The notes under the pieces are model-generated. The model did not search any database, was not told the DNA's origin, and was given only the letters and a program-made list of their open reading frames with translations. The position numbers and the translations under genes are program-made. Source: JBBQVS01 sp963792705 (GTDB lineage Bacteria; Chloroflexota; Ktedonobacteria; Ktedonobacterales; Ktedonobacteraceae). From it: DNA of 64,000 nucleotides. Location of the stretch: the NCBI GenBank assembly GCA_963792705.1, contig CAWBXD010000010.1, positions 1 through 64,000 on the forward strand. The letters are read 5' to 3'. Below are positions 52,282-60,939 of this stretch, one piece after another. The number at the start of each line of letters is the position of its first letter. Position 1 is the stretch's first letter.

Positions 52282-53490
52282 TTGTCAGTAACAGCACGCG
52301 GCAATTTGATTATTGGGCAATCGGGCGGTGCTACTGCCGTCATTAATGCGAGCGTCGTTGGAGCGGTTACTACTGCGCTCAGCGATAGCCATATTGATGG
52401 CATCTATGGCATGCAAAACGGCATCGAGGGTCTGCTCAAAGAAGATATTCTTGATTTACGCCGACAACCTTCGACATTATGGCAACAGCTTTTATATACA
52501 CCATCAGCAGCACTTGGCTCATGTCGCTATAAGCTACAAGCCGAGGACCCCACACGAGCCGTAGAGATATTGCGCCGTTACAATGTGCGCTACGTGCTCT
52601 ACATTGGTGGCAATGACTCAGCAGATACGGCGCACCGCCTCGCGCAAGCAGCCCAACACAATGGCTACGAACTACAAACCATCAGCGTTCCCAAAACTAT
52701 TGACAACGACCTCCCTTTTACCGACCACTGCCCAGGCTATGGGAGCGCGGCTCGCTTTATAGCGCAAGCAACTATAAATTCGACGATGAACACCATCTCT
52801 ATTCCTGGACATTATCCAGTCAAGATTATTGAGACGATGGGCCGTGATGCTGGTTGGCTCACCGCCTCATCTGCGTTAGGCAAACGCGATGATGTTGATC
52901 CACCACATATCATTCTTCCGCCGGAGCATGTCTTTATTGCCGACCAATTCTTAGCACAAGTTGAGGCGGTGTATCGTCGCGTAGGCCATGTTGTGATCGT
53001 AGCGGCGGAAACGATTCGTGATGAGAAGGGGCAAGCCCTTGGCGCAATTGGACAGGTAGGCACCGATGCATTTCAGCACGCTCTACTTAGTGGCGCAGGG
53101 CAATCGCTTGTCGATCTCGTCACAAGCCAGCTAAAGTTACGCGCACGCTTTGATAAGCCGGGCGATCTACAGCGTATGTCCTCGACCCATGTCTCTTCCG
53201 TTGACCGTGACGAAGCCTATCTTGTGGGCAAAATGGGAACGCAAGCACTGCTCGCAGGTGAAAGCGACAAGATGGTCACGCTAGTACGCCATAGTGAGCC
53301 GAGATATCATTGTACAACAGGTCTTGTAGAGCTAGCGCAAGTCGCCAACAAGCAATTTCTTATGCCTCAAAATTATATGAACGACACAAAGACAATGGTA
53401 ACACAGGCATTCCATGATTATGCGTTACCCTTGATTGGTGAGCCGCTCAATCAGTATCCAACGATGGAGAAGGTACGAGTGATAGTATGA
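52282..53490 (+). CDS. Phosphofructokinase, pyrophosphate-dependent type
   Basis: A 402-residue PFK with GQSGGATAVINAS (phosphate donor loop), GGNDS (109-113) and PKTIDND (137-143). ATP enzymes have GGDGS and PGTIDND; an Asp in the first motif and Lys before TIDND are the marks of PPi-dependent PFK, which works reversibly between fructose 6-phosphate and fructose 1,6-bisphosphate. Start is a TTG at 52282 with GGGGGT about 10 bases upstream and no ATG before the donor loop. The stop overlaps the phosphopentomutase start (ATGA). It heads a four-gene coupled operon. Confidence 0.88.
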   Translation: MSVTARGNLIIGQSGGATAVINASVVGAVTTALSDSHIDGIYGMQNGIEGLLKEDILDLRRQPSTLWQQLLYTPSAALGSCRYKLQAEDPTRAVEILRRYNVRYVLYIGGNDSADTAHRLAQAAQHNGYELQTISVPKTIDNDLPFTDHCPGYGSAARFIAQATINSTMNTISIPGHYPVKIIETMGRDAGWLTASSALGKRDDVDPPHIILPPEHVFIADQFLAQVEAVYRRVGHVVIVAAETIRDEKGQALGAIGQVGTDAFQHALLSGAGQSLVDLVTSQLKLRARFDKPGDLQRMSSTHVSSVDRDEAYLVGKMGTQALLAGESDKMVTLVRHSEPRYHCTTGLVELAQVANKQFLMPQNYMNDTKTMVTQAFHDYALPLIGEPLNQYPTMEKVRVIV

Positions 53491-54662
53491 TACGACGCGC
53501 AATCCTGATTGTACTCGACGGTGTTGGCGTTGGAGCTAATCCCGATGCAGCCGCTTATGGTGATGAAGGCGCGAGTTCGCTCGAACATTGTGCCCAAGCG
53601 ATAGGTGGTCTATCGTTGCCCCATCTTGGCAGCATTGGACTAGGCAATATTACACCAATCCTGGGAACGCCAGCACGTACAGATGTCAGTGGTAGTTATG
53701 GGCGTATGGCCTCGGCTGCGGCTGGCAAAGATAGCACAACAGGTCATTGGGAGATGACAGGTGTGGTCTTGCAAAAGCCATTGCCAACCTATCCACATGG
53801 GTTTCCAGCCACTCTAGTCGCACAATTTGAAGAGGCTATTGGTCATAAGGTTATTGGCAATATAGTTGCATCTGGTACTGAGGTTATCAAGGAGTTGGGT
53901 GAGGAGCATATACGTACAGGCTCCCCCATTCTTTATACATCAGCAGATAGCGTATTTCAGCTAGCGGCCCACCAGGAAATTATTCCACTTGAAATGCTTT
54001 ATAGAATGTGCGAGACTGCGCGAGGCATGCTCACTGGTGAAAACGCGGTAGGACGCGTGATAGCACGCCCATTTCTCGGCACTCCTGGCGCGTTCAAACG
54101 TACTGAGCATCGCAGAGATTTCTCGCTTGCCCCACTTGGCACAACACTGCTCGATCAGATGAAAAAGGCTGGCAAAGATGTCATTGGGCTTGGCAAGATT
54201 GAAGACCTCTTCGCAGGTCGTGGGCTAACGCAGACCGACCATACCGAAACGAATCGTGATGGGATGGCGGCAACGCTCCACTGGCTCGAACGGGATTTTG
54301 AGGGACTGCTTTTCGTCAATCTGGTAGAATTTGACATGCTATGGGGTCATCGCCGCGATAGTCACGGCTATGCCCAGGCGTTACGTGATGTAGATAACTG
54401 GTTTGCACAGGTACAACAGGCAATGCGACCAGATGACGTAATCTTTTTCACAGCCGATCATGGAGTCGATCCAACCTATCGCGGCACCGATCATACGCGT
54501 GAGTGCGTTCCACTACTTGCCTATGGGCAACACCTACGCTCAGGAGTCAATCTTGGAACGCGCTCAACATTCGCGGACCTCGGTCAAACGCTAGCACAAG
54601 TGTTTGGCGTCGAGTCATTAGCGGCTGGTACAAGTTTCGCACAGGATTTGGGACTATCATGA
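53487..54662 (+). CDS. deoB: Phosphopentomutase
   Basis: The 391-residue alkaline-phosphatase-fold mutase has the metal site and nucleophile of DeoB: VLDGVGVGANPDAAAYGDEG, GKDSTTGHWEMTG (catalytic Thr of STTGH), FVNLVEFDMLWGHRRDSHGY and TADHGVDPTYRGTDHTRE. It interconverts ribose 1-phosphate and ribose 5-phosphate (and deoxy forms) in nucleoside salvage. It overlaps phosphofructokinase by four bases (ATGA) and the next GNAT likewise, implying coupled translation. Confidence 0.95.
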   Translation: MIRRAILIVLDGVGVGANPDAAAYGDEGASSLEHCAQAIGGLSLPHLGSIGLGNITPILGTPARTDVSGSYGRMASAAAGKDSTTGHWEMTGVVLQKPLPTYPHGFPATLVAQFEEAIGHKVIGNIVASGTEVIKELGEEHIRTGSPILYTSADSVFQLAAHQEIIPLEMLYRMCETARGMLTGENAVGRVIARPFLGTPGAFKRTEHRRDFSLAPLGTTLLDQMKKAGKDVIGLGKIEDLFAGRGLTQTDHTETNRDGMAATLHWLERDFEGLLFVNLVEFDMLWGHRRDSHGYAQALRDVDNWFAQVQQAMRPDDVIFFTADHGVDPTYRGTDHTRECVPLLAYGQHLRSGVNLGTRSTFADLGQTLAQVFGVESLAAGTSFAQDLGLS

Positions 54663-55219
54663 CAGAAACACAACGCATAGCAACCGATCAACAAGGTTTA
54701 CCGTTACATGGCGAACGTGTTACAGTACGACGCCCTCTATCAAATGACGCCGCAAATGTCTTTCGTTGGGAGCGAGATGATGAGGTATGGCGTTACGACC
54801 CCCACCGTCCGTACTCGAACACAATGGCAGAGTTTGTACCCTTATTCGAGCGAAACTATGTGCAGAGTAACGGACGACAATTCTGGTTCATCATCGAAGA
54901 TGAACAACATATCCCAATTGGCACGATCACCTACTTCAATATTGATCGTCGTCTCGGTCAAGTTGAGGTCGGTCTCGGTCTAGGCGAGAAATCGCGTTGG
55001 GGCAAAGGCTATGGTGCGGAGGCCATTCGTGTGTTAGTTCACTACCTCTTCACCGTCCAGAACCTCACGCGCATCTATGCAGAGACAGCAATGGCGAATC
55101 AAGCGGCCCGCAATGCCTTTACAAAATCTAATTTTGTCGAGGTTGGGCAAATCTACGACCCCCGTAGCTCAGGCGACCCCTGGGTATTATTGGAAATTTG
55201 GAGGAAGAATTATCAATGA
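54659..55219 (+). CDS. GNAT acetyltransferase (RimJ/RimL-like) inside the sugar-phosphate operon
   Basis: A 186-residue GNAT of the RimJ/RimL N-acetyltransferase type: LPLHGERVTVRRPLSNDAAN, VEVGLGLGEKSRWGKGYGAE (acetyl-CoA loop) and TRIYAETAMANQAARNAFTK. Members acetylate protein N-termini or small amines. The ATG at 54659 overlaps the deoB stop by four bases and its own stop overlaps the next gene, so it is firmly part of the operon, though its link to sugar phosphates is not evident. Starts further upstream lie within deoB and are rejected. Confidence 0.87.
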   Translation: MTETQRIATDQQGLPLHGERVTVRRPLSNDAANVFRWERDDEVWRYDPHRPYSNTMAEFVPLFERNYVQSNGRQFWFIIEDEQHIPIGTITYFNIDRRLGQVEVGLGLGEKSRWGKGYGAEAIRVLVHYLFTVQNLTRIYAETAMANQAARNAFTKSNFVEVGQIYDPRSSGDPWVLLEIWRKNYQ

Positions 55220-56577
55220 GTACAGCAGATACAGTAGTAAACCCCAAGATATTTAGTGCCTATGATGTGCGTGGCGTTTATGGACAAGACCTGACCGATG
55301 AAGTTGCATATCGCATTGGACGTGCAGCCGCGCAATACCTCGATGTGCCAGAAATCGCGGTTGGACGTGATATGCGCCTTTCGTCACCTCAGATTTCGGC
55401 AGCTATTCTACGCGGTATCACCGATCAAGGAGTCAATGCTGTTGACCTCGGCCTGACCACAACTGATGGCCTGTACTTCGCGGTTGGCAAGTTCAACTAT
55501 CCGGCTGGTATCATGATTACGGCATCACACAATCCAGGCAAATATAATGGTGTAAAATTCTGTCGCGCCCAAGCCTTGCCAATCAGTAAAGAGACTGGTT
55601 TGGCGGATATTCGTGACCTCGCGGTAAGTGGTAACTTTACCGAGGCAACACATAAAGGGACCGTCACACAACGCGACATTAGCGACGCGTTTGTTGAGCA
55701 CGTCCTGTCATTCATTGATGTGAGCAAGATCAAGCCACTCAAAGTTGTCATCGACGCCGGCAACGGCATGGCTGGCATGATGGTTCCACGTGTCTTCAAA
55801 CACCTTCCCTGTGAACTTATCCCCTTATATTTTGAGCTTGATGGCAACTTCCCGCACCATCCTGCCAGTCCTATCGAGCCAGAAAATATGGTGGATTTGC
55901 AGAAAAAGGTGCGCGAGACAGGTGCAGACCTTGGTGCGGCCTTTGACGGAGACGCTGATCGCATGTTCCCAGTCGATGAGCATGGCGATCTCGTGGACGG
56001 TTCTCAGGTGACAGAATTAATGGCGAATAGCCTATTACGCAAGCAGCCTGGCTCAACCATTCTTTACAACTTGATTGTCTCTAAAAGTGTACCAGCATTG
56101 ATTGAGCAGCTTGGTGGAAAAGCCGTTCGCACACGCGTAGGACACTCATTCATCAAGGCTGAAATGCGTAAGCTCAACGCCATCTTTGGGGGTGAACACT
56201 CTGGTCACTTCTACTTCCGCGACAACTGGTTTGCTGACTCTGGTCTGATTGCCTTTCTCATCATGCTAGAACTCGTCTCGGTCGAAGACAAGCCCCTATC
56301 CGAGTTGCTCAAACCGTTGGACAAGGGTGTGCGTAGTGGGGAAATCAACAGCACCGTCAGCGATGCACAAAGCAAGTTGCAAGGACTAGAAGAGCATTTC
56401 GGCAAGGGAGCACAATTGGTCGATCACCTCGATGGCCTCACCATAGACTATGGCACGTGGTGGTTCAATGTACGCTCATCCAACACCGAGCCACTCCTTC
56501 GCCTCAACGTCGAAGCCAGCGACAAAGCAACGATGGAGCAGAAACGCGACGAACTGCTTGCGTTTATTCGCAGCTAA
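55216..56577 (+). CDS. manB: Phosphomannomutase/phosphoglucomutase
   Basis: The 453-residue alpha-D-phosphohexomutase has the phosphoserine loop MITASHNPGKYNG (Ser104), metal motif DGDADRMFP, sugar-binding GEHSGHFYF and the C-terminal phosphate-binding RSSNTEPLLRLNVEA. It moves phosphate between C1 and C6 of mannose and/or glucose, feeding nucleotide-sugar synthesis. The start overlaps the GNAT stop by four bases. A 23-base terminator stem 13 bases after its stop ends the operon. Mannose versus glucose preference is not resolved by the motifs. Confidence 0.9.
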   Translation: MSTADTVVNPKIFSAYDVRGVYGQDLTDEVAYRIGRAAAQYLDVPEIAVGRDMRLSSPQISAAILRGITDQGVNAVDLGLTTTDGLYFAVGKFNYPAGIMITASHNPGKYNGVKFCRAQALPISKETGLADIRDLAVSGNFTEATHKGTVTQRDISDAFVEHVLSFIDVSKIKPLKVVIDAGNGMAGMMVPRVFKHLPCELIPLYFELDGNFPHHPASPIEPENMVDLQKKVRETGADLGAAFDGDADRMFPVDEHGDLVDGSQVTELMANSLLRKQPGSTILYNLIVSKSVPALIEQLGGKAVRTRVGHSFIKAEMRKLNAIFGGEHSGHFYFRDNWFADSGLIAFLIMLELVSVEDKPLSELLKPLDKGVRSGEINSTVSDAQSKLQGLEEHFGKGAQLVDHLDGLTIDYGTWWFNVRSSNTEPLLRLNVEASDKATMEQKRDELLAFIRS

Positions 56578-56590
56578 GATTTCTTAAACT

Positions 56591-56647
56591 TGTAGTGCGT
56601 ATTCTCTGTGGAAGGTGTATGTCTTTCCACAGAGAATACGCACTACA
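56591..56647 (+). terminator. Terminator of the phosphofructokinase operon, 23-base stem
   Basis: 56591-56613 and 56625-56647 pair perfectly across an 11-base loop. Confidence 0.85.
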
Positions 56648-56775
56648 TACCCCAAACACACTTCGATTTCTCCTCTTTTTGATTTGAAATTGCTTAGTTC
56701 TTCCGCTTTTCTCTTCTTCAAAAGAATGAAAAGTGAGTGCATGTCTCAGGATAAAAACTCAAGGAGTATATGTTC

Positions 56776-57585
56776 ATGACAACCAATTCAGCAGGACAAT
56801 ACGCTTCAGTTAATGGCATCAATCTGTATTATGAGATTCATGGAACTGGCACACCTTTGCTACTGCTTCATGGTGGCTTTGGAACATTTGAAATGTTCAC
56901 GGCTCTTGCTCCCACGCTCGCTCTCGACCATCAGATTATTGGGGTCGATCTGTACGGCCATGGACGCACAGCCCTCACTGATCGTCCTCTGCGTTTTGAG
57001 CATATGGCCGATGATATCGCTGCTCTCATACAGCATCTCGGACTCGAAAAAGCCGACGTGCTTGGCTTCTCTCTAGGTGGTGCTGTGGCTCTACAGACCA
57101 CCATTCGCCATCCAGAACGGGTCAACAAGCTCGTGTTAATTTCCACTCCGTTTAAAAGAACTGGCTGGCATCCTGAAATGCTAATAGGCATGACAGCCTT
57201 CACCCCTGAGTTCTTTAAGAGTACTCCCATCTATGATGCCTATACGCATGTCGCGCCAAAGCCAGAAGATTTTCCTCGATTGGTCGCCGAACTGAGGGAA
57301 GCACTGAGTCAGGACTATGATTGGACTGAGCAGGTTTCCGCATTGAAAACTCCCACGTTGATTATTGTTGGCGATGCTGATGGTCTTCCGCCTTCACATG
57401 CGGTAGCGTTTTTCACCCTCCTGGGCGGCGGCTTGAAGGATGCTAGCTGGAATGGTGAACACCTCATTCCATCACAACTCGCTATCTTACCGAGTGCTAC
57501 TCATTACAACATTATTTTCCGGGCTGATCTTCTCCTACCAGTTCTTTCGCCCTTTCTTGGTGGAAAGCAAGTGATGAGCCAATAG
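56776..57585 (+). CDS. Alpha/beta-hydrolase
   Basis: A 269-residue alpha/beta-hydrolase-fold enzyme with LLLLHGGFGTFEMF (oxyanion region), VDLYGHGRTALTD, the nucleophile elbow LGFSLGGAVAL, Asp in IIVGDADGLPP and His near SATHYNI. The type covers lipases, esterases and haloperoxidase-like enzymes; the substrate is open. ATG at 56776 has AAGGAG nine bases upstream and is favoured over the ATG at 56770. It converges with the gene at 57606 with no terminator recognised between them. Confidence 0.85.
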   Translation: MTTNSAGQYASVNGINLYYEIHGTGTPLLLLHGGFGTFEMFTALAPTLALDHQIIGVDLYGHGRTALTDRPLRFEHMADDIAALIQHLGLEKADVLGFSLGGAVALQTTIRHPERVNKLVLISTPFKRTGWHPEMLIGMTAFTPEFFKSTPIYDAYTHVAPKPEDFPRLVAELREALSQDYDWTEQVSALKTPTLIIVGDADGLPPSHAVAFFTLLGGGLKDASWNGEHLIPSQLAILPSATHYNIIFRADLLLPVLSPFLGGKQVMSQ

Positions 57586-57605
57586 TACGCGCATTGTCTC
57601 TTTGT

Positions 57606-58637
57606 TTATATGCTTACGTCCGTATCCAACTCACCAGTACCATTTTGCGAAAGGAAGCCAATAGTAAGGCTCTTCATGCCTTTAGGTGCCGAAAAGACGA
57701 CAGAACCGCTTACACCTTTGGCACCAGCTTTAAAGGTGTAGGGCAAGCTGTTGTCGATTGGTGGACGCTCATTTCCAGTCGATACAAGGCGAATATAATC
57801 AAAGCCATAGCCAGGGGAGATATCACCACTTTCGGCATTATCAACTTTGAAGTTGAGAAGATAAAATTGTTGTCCTGCCTTACACTGCACCCCCTGATAG
57901 GCAAAGCGTGTTTCGATGCTCGTAAGCTGATAGGTTAAGGTATGACCATAAAAGTTGTATGTGATTGTCGTTGTTTGCGGCAAGGTATGACTGGCGTATT
58001 GCGCTGGATTAAAGGCACCAGCAAGAGGTATCTTGACCAGTGTTTCATTAAGGATTGTTGAGCCGAGTTGCAATGATAAAGCAGGGAGATGCACACTCTT
58101 ATTTGGTAGAGAAAAGTCCAGCCAGCCATTTTCACTCATTCCAGGTTTGGGGCCGACCGAAAGACTAGTATTTGTAGGGATGAGAGAAGGTATGTTTGGA
58201 CCTATCAAACGAGCAATATCGTAGTAGACAAGATTACTTTGAGTAGTGCTATGATTTGCAATGTGCATGTTGAGGCGCACGGTCGTCTGGCCTTGATGAA
58301 TATCGTCATTGGGAAAATATACTGCATACTGTGCGTTGACAACCGTCATATCTATATCGTCATACAAAGCAGTACGTTGCACGTTCAGGGTGTTCACAGG
58401 AATAGCTGTTGGTGTTTGCACGCCAACGCCTGGAATGTGTACGTCTTTGAGCCAGTTTGCCGCATTCAAGCTTACCACACTAACAATAATAATGCCGATA
58501 ACCAATAGAAGTATAGTCCAGAACCAGAGTTTAGAAAACAAAGAGCGTTCTTGTGCTTCTGGCTTCTTGGCTAATTCAGGACGTGGTACAGCACTGATAC
58601 GTGGAAGTGACGCCGTTGTAACTTTTTTCTTATCCAT
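57606..58637 (-). CDS. Single-pass membrane protein with extracellular beta domain
   Basis: A 343-residue protein: a basic, Pro/Ala-rich cytosolic N-terminus, one membrane helix (~residues 38-60, LWFWTILLLVIGIIIVSVVS) and a large outer domain with beta-rich segments (VRLNMHIANHSTTQSNLVYY, QFYLLNFKVDNAESGDISPG, SLPYTFKAGAKGVSGSVVFS) that look like DUF4352-type immunoglobulin-like folds. No enzyme motif is visible. ATG at 58637 has GAGGGAA upstream. It is divergent from sucC and shares about 170 bases of upstream DNA. Confidence 0.65.
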   Translation of the reverse strand: MDKKKVTTASLPRISAVPRPELAKKPEAQERSLFSKLWFWTILLLVIGIIIVSVVSLNAANWLKDVHIPGVGVQTPTAIPVNTLNVQRTALYDDIDMTVVNAQYAVYFPNDDIHQGQTTVRLNMHIANHSTTQSNLVYYDIARLIGPNIPSLIPTNTSLSVGPKPGMSENGWLDFSLPNKSVHLPALSLQLGSTILNETLVKIPLAGAFNPAQYASHTLPQTTTITYNFYGHTLTYQLTSIETRFAYQGVQCKAGQQFYLLNFKVDNAESGDISPGYGFDYIRLVSTGNERPPIDNSLPYTFKAGAKGVSGSVVFSAPKGMKSLTIGFLSQNGTGELDTDVSI

Positions 58638-58706
58638 ACAAAAAATTCCCTCTACCGAATAATCCCTTGCATTGCCTATTGTACTAAACACATGCAACTA
58701 TTTTTC

Positions 58707-58735
58707 TTGACACATAGATGTGTTGGTGCTAGCAT
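58707..58735 (+). promoter_or_regulatory. Promoter of sucCD
   Basis: -35 TTGACA (58707-58712), a 17-base spacer and -10 TAGCAT (58730-58735), giving a leader of about 68 bases before the sucC ATG. Confidence 0.5.
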
Positions 58736-58809
58736 AATTCTAGTTACATCGCTTCTCTCCCCACTTGGTAAGTGGTCAACGCACTACATCACAAGGAGCA
58801 TACAATTCA

Positions 58810-59994
58810 ATGAAGATTCATGAGTATCAGGCGAAAGACATTCTGGCCCGTTATGGGATTCCAGTGCAGCCTGGGCGTGTCGCACATACACCCGACGAGG
58901 CCGAGGCAATTGCCCGCGAACTTGGCGGACCTGTTGTCATTAAAGCACAGGTCTATGTTGGTGGACGTGGCAAAGCTGGCGGTATCCAATTTGGCGATAC
59001 ACCAGAGGAAGCCCGTGCCTCAGCAAAAAAAGTTCTCGGTATGGATATAAAGGGGCTTACCGTCGAAAAAGTTTTGGTGACATCGAAGATTGATATTAAA
59101 GAGGAATACTACCTCGGTATCATTCTTGATCGCAAGACACAATCCCCCGTCGTGATGGTGTCGAAAGAGGGCGGCATCGACATTGAAGAGGTTGCGGCCA
59201 ACACACCAGAAAAGATTATTCAGCAGCCCATCGACATGCACTATGGTCTACGTCCATTCGAGGCACGCGAGATTATTGCTCGTGCAGGTCTTCCTCATTC
59301 CACCATTGCCAAAGCTGGCGATATCCTCTCGAAGTTGGCAAAAGCCTTTATCGATAGCGATGCTAGCCTTGCCGAGATTAATCCACTTGCACTCACAGCT
59401 GATGGCAAAGTTCAGGCCGCAGACGCCAAGATACTCATTGATGACAATGGTCTTTTCCGTCAAAAAGAGTACGCGACCTGGGCCGAGACAGAGGAGTCGA
59501 ACCCACTTGAGTACGAGGCAAAGCAAGCTGGCTTGACCTACGTCAAACTTGACGGAGATGTGGGTATCATTGGCAACGGCGCGGGTCTGGTTATGACGAC
59601 ACTTGACATGGTGGCGCGTGCTGGCGGCAAGCCCGCGAACTTCCTGGATATCGGTGGTGGCGCAAAGGCTGAAATCATGTACAAGGCCCTGCTTTTTGTG
59701 GCGAGAGACCCACAGGTCAAAGGCATCCTGGTCAATATCTTTGGCGGCATCACGCGCGGCGAAGAGGTTGCAAAAGGCGTGATTATGGCACAGTCCGACC
59801 TGCCTAAAGGCATGCCGATTGTTGTGCGTCTGTCTGGTACAGGGTCTGAAGAGGGTAAAGCACTGCTCAAAGACGCTGGACTCGAATGGGGTCAAGATAT
59901 GCGCGAGGCTTCGGAGAAGATTGTCGCGGCCATTAACAGACACGGCGCGAATACTCAGAATGTCTCAAAAGAGCCAGAGTCACGCATAGAATAA
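58810..59994 (+). CDS. sucC: Succinyl-CoA synthetase beta subunit
   Basis: A 394-residue ATP-grasp subunit: MKIHEYQAKDILARYGIPVQ at the start, KAQVYVGGRGKAGG, the ATP-grasp Asp/Glu residues in EINPLALTADGK, GNGAGLVMTTLD and NIFGGITRGEEVAKG (CoA/phosphate site). Together with SucD it makes ATP (or GTP) from succinyl-CoA in the citric acid cycle. AAGGAG lies upstream; an upstream start at 58765 is not supported. sucD begins 20 bases after the stop. Confidence 0.95.
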   Translation: MKIHEYQAKDILARYGIPVQPGRVAHTPDEAEAIARELGGPVVIKAQVYVGGRGKAGGIQFGDTPEEARASAKKVLGMDIKGLTVEKVLVTSKIDIKEEYYLGIILDRKTQSPVVMVSKEGGIDIEEVAANTPEKIIQQPIDMHYGLRPFEAREIIARAGLPHSTIAKAGDILSKLAKAFIDSDASLAEINPLALTADGKVQAADAKILIDDNGLFRQKEYATWAETEESNPLEYEAKQAGLTYVKLDGDVGIIGNGAGLVMTTLDMVARAGGKPANFLDIGGGAKAEIMYKALLFVARDPQVKGILVNIFGGITRGEEVAKGVIMAQSDLPKGMPIVVRLSGTGSEEGKALLKDAGLEWGQDMREASEKIVAAINRHGANTQNVSKEPESRIE

Positions 59995-60013
59995 TAGAGG
60001 AAGTAAGTAAGCG

Positions 60014-60877
60014 ATGAGTATTTTGTTAGATAGCACAACAAAGGTGATTGTGCAGGGCATCACGGGCCGCGAGGGACTTTACCATACACGAAACATGAAG
60101 GCAGCAGGCACGAACATTGTGGGTGGTGTGACTCCTGGCAAAGGTGGCGAGACCGTCGAGGGTTTTCCCGTCTTCGATACGGTGAGCGAGGCAATTCAGG
60201 CAACCGGTGCTACCGCATCATGCATTTTTGTTCCCCCTCCAGGGGCGGCAGACGCCATCATGGAGGCGGCAACCGAGGGCATCAGTTTGATCGTGTGCAT
60301 CACTGAAGGCATCCCTGTGGTCGATATGACACGTGCGATGCTGGTTGTGCATGAGCATAACGCGCGTTTAATCGGGCCAAACTGTCCAGGGATGTGTACA
60401 CCGGGGCAAGGTAAGATCGGGATTATCCCCTATCAGATTTTCACTCCTGGTCCGGTTGGCTTCATCTCCCGTTCTGGTACGCTCACTTATGAAGTCGTGT
60501 CACTGCTTACGGCTGCTGGTCTCGGACAATCATCCTGTATCGGCATCGGTGGCGACCCCATTATTGGCTCAACCTTTGTTGATTACCTCAAATTGTTTGA
60601 GGCTGACCCTCAGACAAAAGCGGTGGTGATGTGTGGCGAAATTGGTGGTAGCGACGAAGAGGATGCCGCTGAATATATCAAAACGATGACCAAACCTGTT
60701 GTAGCCTTTATCTCTGGTCGTACCGCGCCAGCAGGTAAACGAATGGGCCATGCCGGTGCGATTATCTCTGGCAACACGGGAACGGCGCAGGGTAAGGTTA
60801 ATGCATTACAAGCTGCCCACGTACCCGTCGCCGACACCATTTTCGACATTCCCGCACTCGTACAAAAAGTGTTATAA
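60014..60877 (+). CDS. sucD: Succinyl-CoA synthetase alpha subunit
   Basis: A 287-residue alpha subunit with a CoA-binding Rossmann domain (VIVQGITGREGLYHTRNMKA, IVGGVTPGKGG) and the phospho-histidine His246 in GKRMGHAGAIISG. GPNCPGMCTPG and SRSGTLTYEVV are further family blocks. It is phosphorylated during catalysis and pairs with SucC. GAGGAAG precedes the ATG. A perfect 19-base hairpin follows immediately after its stop. Confidence 0.96.
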   Translation: MSILLDSTTKVIVQGITGREGLYHTRNMKAAGTNIVGGVTPGKGGETVEGFPVFDTVSEAIQATGATASCIFVPPPGAADAIMEAATEGISLIVCITEGIPVVDMTRAMLVVHEHNARLIGPNCPGMCTPGQGKIGIIPYQIFTPGPVGFISRSGTLTYEVVSLLTAAGLGQSSCIGIGGDPIIGSTFVDYLKLFEADPQTKAVVMCGEIGGSDEEDAAEYIKTMTKPVVAFISGRTAPAGKRMGHAGAIISGNTGTAQGKVNALQAAHVPVADTIFDIPALVQKVL

Positions 60878-60878
60878 A

Positions 60879-60921
60879 ACACAAGCGATTGGACATGATA
60901 GGCATGTCCAATCGCTTGTGT
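60879..60921 (+). terminator. Terminator after sucD
   Basis: 60879-60897 and 60903-60921 form a perfect 19-base stem with a 5-base loop, between sucD and the deacetylase gene. The lack of a strong T-run may permit some read-through. Confidence 0.8.
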
Positions 60922-60939
60922 GTATCCAAAGGAACTATC

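Noticed and set aside
60889..60939. Upstream start of the second deacetylase gene
   Set aside because: It lies within the sucD terminator stem; the ATG at 60940 has the ribosome site.
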